In this document: positions 6,726 through 7,918 of the stretch, in pieces
Position numbering within the stretch: position 1 is the stretch's first letter
Layout of the letters: every line of letters begins with the position of its first letter
NCBI GenBank assembly: GCA_964512285.1
Contig: CAZEJO010000057.1
Coordinates: 1 to 7,918 of the forward strand
Direction: 5' to 3'
Origin: SM23-28-2 sp964512285
Lineage (GTDB): Bacteria > Chloroflexota > Dehalococcoidia > SM23-28-2
DNA length: 7,918 bases
The notes under the pieces: model-generated
What the model was told of the DNA's origin: nothing
Databases searched by the model: none
Seen by the model: the letters and a program-made list of their open reading frames with translations, nothing else
Position numbers and translations under genes: made by a program

Positions 6726-6731
6726 ATTGTA
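6726..6731 (-). promoter_or_regulatory. Possible -10 box of the nuoE-nuoF unit
   Basis: TACAAT on the minus strand would start transcription near 6719, about 20 nt before the TTG. At 17 bp upstream the hexamer is AGTCTA, so no -35 match is seen. Weak support. Confidence 0.3.
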
Positions 6732-6765
6732 GATTGCTTCACTGATCATAGACTGCTGCTCGTGT

Positions 6766-6810
6766 TCATTCAAGGTCGGCGGCGAGCATGGCCGCCACTT
6801 CCTCTCCCAG
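6766..6810. repeat. Direct repeat A', oxidoreductase 3' end (partner 7751-7795)
   Basis: Thirty-nine bases (6766-6804) are identical to 7751-7789. After one mismatch, five further bases match (44 of 45 overall). At the partner site this is the coding end of the oxidoreductase, including its TGA; here it is detached from any such gene. The two copies are in the same orientation and flank the 6973-7695 gene and its broken neighbour. Confidence 0.95.
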
Positions 6811-6836
6811 GCTGACCGGCGCAGGGGCGTGGTCAT
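6766..6836 (-). pseudogene. Scar: mutS start fused to the oxidoreductase end
   Basis: Read on the minus strand, the ATG at 6836 begins with mutS codons 1-6 (MTTPLR). Within a few codons it runs into the last codons of the oxidoreductase (LGEEVAAMLAADLE, TGA at 6768-6766), in another frame. The join lies at CCTGG, a string shared by both sources, which suggests joining at microhomology. The frame opened by the fused ATG gives a meaningless chimera ending at 6717. This is a recombination fossil and not a working gene. Confidence 0.8.
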
Positions 6837-6838
6837 GG
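6817..6838. repeat. Direct repeat B', mutS start (partner 1919-1940)
   Basis: Twenty-two bases are identical to 1919-1940, in the same orientation, offset by 4898 bp. At the partner site they are the first codons of mutS (ATG ACC ACG CCC CTG CGC CG). Similarity continues a few bases further to CCAGG if small indels are allowed. The two copies bracket the nuoE-nuoF unit and both envelope-protein genes. Confidence 0.95.
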
Positions 6839-6869
6839 CCTTAGGCTCAGAGCTCTCTAAATTTGGGGC

Positions 6870-6943
6870 TATTATGCAACCTCCGGCGGAATGTTTCGTT
6901 GTAGAGTTGCGGAGGTTGACAGGATATCTGGGGGGGCATAATA
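6870..6943 (+). promoter_or_regulatory. Promoter of the 6973 gene with G7 spacer tract and inverted repeat
   Basis: TTGACA (6916-6921) and CATAAT (6937-6942) form a plus-strand promoter with a 15-bp spacer, shorter than the optimal 17. Seven consecutive G (6930-6936) fill the end of the spacer, against the -10. A perfect 9-bp inverted repeat, CAACCTCCG (6877-6885) and CGGAGGTTG (6910-6918), overlaps the -35. TATTATG (6870-6876) and CATAATA (6937-6943) extend the symmetry outward. The layout fits an operator in the divergent gap between the 6973 gene and the nuoE-like gene. The start site would fall near 6949. Confidence 0.5.
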
Positions 6944-6972
6944 AGCGGGCCGGATAGTGGAGGTGACGAGCA

Positions 6973-7695
6973 ATGAGTAAGCGGATTGTCCTGGGGATCT
7001 TCCTGGCCGTTGTGGCCTCTGCGATTACGGCGAGCGCGGTAGTTGTGGTGGGACAGCAGGGGGGTGAGAGCCCTGTCGAAGAGACCTACATCCCGCCCAT
7101 CAAGGCCAGGGAGGAGTGGACCCCCAAGACGCCGCCTGGTACGCCGGCCGCGGCGCTGACGTTGCCCATCGAGTACGGCCGGTTTCATATCGTTGCACCG
7201 GAGACTTTCCCCGGGCCGTATGCCCCCTTCCCGACACCGCTTCCCGGGGTCGAGGCAGTGGGCAGAGACGTGAAGGAGTCCGCAACCCTGGACGAGTTCC
7301 GCGACCATGATCTGTTCTTTGAGCCGCCCTACATCCCCGCCGGCTGGGAGCTCACGGAGGCGCACGCCGAGACGGTTATCTGGGACGACGGCTCGAGATG
7401 GGACAGCCTGTTCGCCCTCGAATACCAGCGTCCCCAGTACTTCTACATCAGGATCCAGCGGTTCCTCGTCGATCCGGATGGCAGGGTGCGGCTGGTCGCC
7501 AACCCGGCGGCGGAGGTGCTGTACACGCTGGGCGAGATCCGGGGCGTGCCCGTGGTGTACCACCGAGACCTGCTGCAGATACACTTCGTCCAGGGTAACG
7601 TGCTGATGCAGATAGAGGCCCCCGTGTTCGACCTCGATGAGTTGATCAAGATCGCCGACGCCATGATCGCTGAGATACAGGAGGGCTCGTCATGA
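6973..7695 (+). CDS. Signal-anchored extracytoplasmic protein with DUF4367-like C-terminal domain
   Basis: The protein has 240 residues. A short basic start (MSKR) and a hydrophobic stretch (about 5-27) form a signal anchor or signal peptide. A Pro-rich linker (about 40-95) leads to the C-terminal domain (about 112-236). There, PPYIPAGWELTEA, the strand-rich middle, GEIRGVPVVYHRDLLQIHFVQG and the closing DLDELIKIADAMIAEI follow the pattern I associate with DUF4367/LolA-like domains, often found on the outer face of anti-sigma or sensor proteins. That match is by eye and moderate. The ribosome binding site GGAGGTGA (6959-6966) sits 6 nt before the ATG and settles the start. The stop overlaps the start of the next frame (ATGA). 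It is on the opposite strand to its neighbours and lies between repeats A' and A. Confidence 0.85.
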   Translation: MSKRIVLGIFLAVVASAITASAVVVVGQQGGESPVEETYIPPIKAREEWTPKTPPGTPAAALTLPIEYGRFHIVAPETFPGPYAPFPTPLPGVEAVGRDVKESATLDEFRDHDLFFEPPYIPAGWELTEAHAETVIWDDGSRWDSLFALEYQRPQYFYIRIQRFLVDPDGRVRLVANPAAEVLYTLGEIRGVPVVYHRDLLQIHFVQGNVLMQIEAPVFDLDELIKIADAMIAEIQEGSS

Positions 7696-7808
7696 AGGCT
7701 TTGGCGAGGGAAGTGGCGACAGGGTTCGCTTTCATCGTGATTGGCGTGGCTCATTCAAGGTCGGCGGCGAGCATGGCCGCCACTTCCTCGCCCAGACGGA
7801 TGCTGTAG
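7692..7808 (+). pseudogene. Truncated second gene of the 6973 operon
   Basis: The ATG at 7692 overlaps the upstream TGA (ATGA), and AGGAGG (7679-7684) lies 7 nt before it, as good an initiation site as any in the window. The first 20 codons (MKALAREVATGFAFIVIGVA) look like the start of a membrane or exported protein. At 7751 the frame enters, antisense, the end of the converging oxidoreductase and stops at TAG 7806-7808. The breakpoint matches the edge of direct repeat A. I infer a gene cut short by the rearrangement; a genuine 38-residue membrane peptide is the alternative. Confidence 0.6.
7751..7795. repeat. Direct repeat A, in situ 3' end of the oxidoreductase
   Basis: Partner of 6766-6810. 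This copy is continuous with an open coding frame reaching the window edge, so it is taken as the original. Confidence 0.95.
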
Positions 7809-7918
7809 TTCTGGCCGCGATCCTCGGGGTAGATCTGGCTCATGTTGGCCAGATACAGCCCCTCGATGGGCGTGCGGTGCTCGGGGATGGCCTGCGAGTA
7901 GTGGGTGGCGATGATCGG
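7751..7918 (-). CDS. FAD-dependent amine-oxidase-like oxidoreductase, C-terminal 55 codons (partial)
   Basis: The frame is open from the window edge to TGA 7753-7751 and encodes the tail of a larger protein. GLYLANMSQIYPEDRGQNYSIR (about residues 20-41 of the visible part) resembles the C-terminal FAD-binding motif of NAD(P)/FAD-dependent oxidoreductases of the protoporphyrinogen-oxidase or amine-oxidase type. There, a Gly-[Leu/Val]-[Tyr/Phe]-Leu-Ala-Asn string closes the flavin site, followed by a helix (here LGEEVAAMLAADLE). The substrate cannot be told from this fragment. Its end converges with the truncated plus-strand gene, overlapping it by 58 bp. Confidence 0.75.
   Translation of the reverse strand, partial: PIIATHYSQAIPEHRTPIEGLYLANMSQIYPEDRGQNYSIRLGEEVAAMLAADLE

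Noticed and set aside
6717..6836. A 39-codon frame starting with the first residues of MutS
   Set aside because: It is a chimera of fused remnants: after six mutS codons it crosses into oxidoreductase-derived DNA in the wrong frame.
6847..7584. A 245-codon minus-strand open frame
   Set aside because: It overlaps the 6973-7695 gene antisense, lacks a good ribosome binding site, and would run through the promoter of that gene; the plus-strand gene has a perfect GGAGGTGA and a signal anchor.
1..7918. CRISPR arrays, tRNA or rRNA genes, transposase genes
   Set aside because: No regularly spaced repeats, tRNA-like cloverleaf, rRNA signature or transposase motif was seen on either strand.

Overview
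The window is GC-rich and gene-dense, and looks like the chromosome of a free-living, probably anaerobic bacterium. A short dispersed repeat (core CCCTTCGACAAGCTCAGG), a HydB/HndC-type NADH dehydrogenase module and several small anchored extracytoplasmic proteins remind me of uncultured Chloroflexota (Dehalococcoidia-like) genomes. That placement is recollection plus inference, with no rRNA or other marker to confirm it.

Layout, right to left, mostly minus strand. The right edge (7918-7751) holds the last 55 codons of an FAD-dependent oxidoreductase. Converging on it from the plus strand is an anchored protein with a DUF4367-like C-terminus (6973-7695), followed by an ATGA-overlapped second gene that breaks off at the oxidoreductase end. 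A 71-bp scar (6766-6836) fuses a mutS start to an oxidoreductase end. Then come nuoE-like (6698-6219) and nuoF/hydB-like (6211-4319) genes, a two-gene unit for a soluble NADH-oxidising flavin/iron-sulfur module with no catalytic partner gene in the window. After an intergenic stretch with a perfect consensus sigma-70-type promoter (4183-4155) and a structured leader of about 235 nt, there are a secreted, C-terminally anchored protein of unknown function (3913-2921) and a signal-anchored protein with a possible clan CD (caspase-like) His/Cys pair (2843-2016). The 5' 646 codons of mutS (1938-1) fill the left edge.

The NuoE and NuoF proteins should form one NADH dehydrogenase module that passes electrons to a partner encoded elsewhere. 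The 3913/2843 pair may be one envelope transcription unit running towards mutS, which has its own -10 box and ribosome binding site. The 6973 gene and its broken neighbour were a translationally coupled pair.

Most notable observations: (1) the C-terminal ferredoxin domain of the NuoF/HydB protein has lost exactly the four cysteines of one [4Fe-4S] cluster and kept the four of the other; (2) interlocked direct repeats of the mutS start and oxidoreductase end mark an old tandem duplication or rearrangement; (3) a G7 tract lies between the -35 and -10 elements of the 6973 promoter, the layout of a phase-variable switch; (4) a perfect promoter drives a long hairpin-rich leader; (5) dispersed-repeat copies insert about ten residues in MutS and supply the stop codon of another gene.
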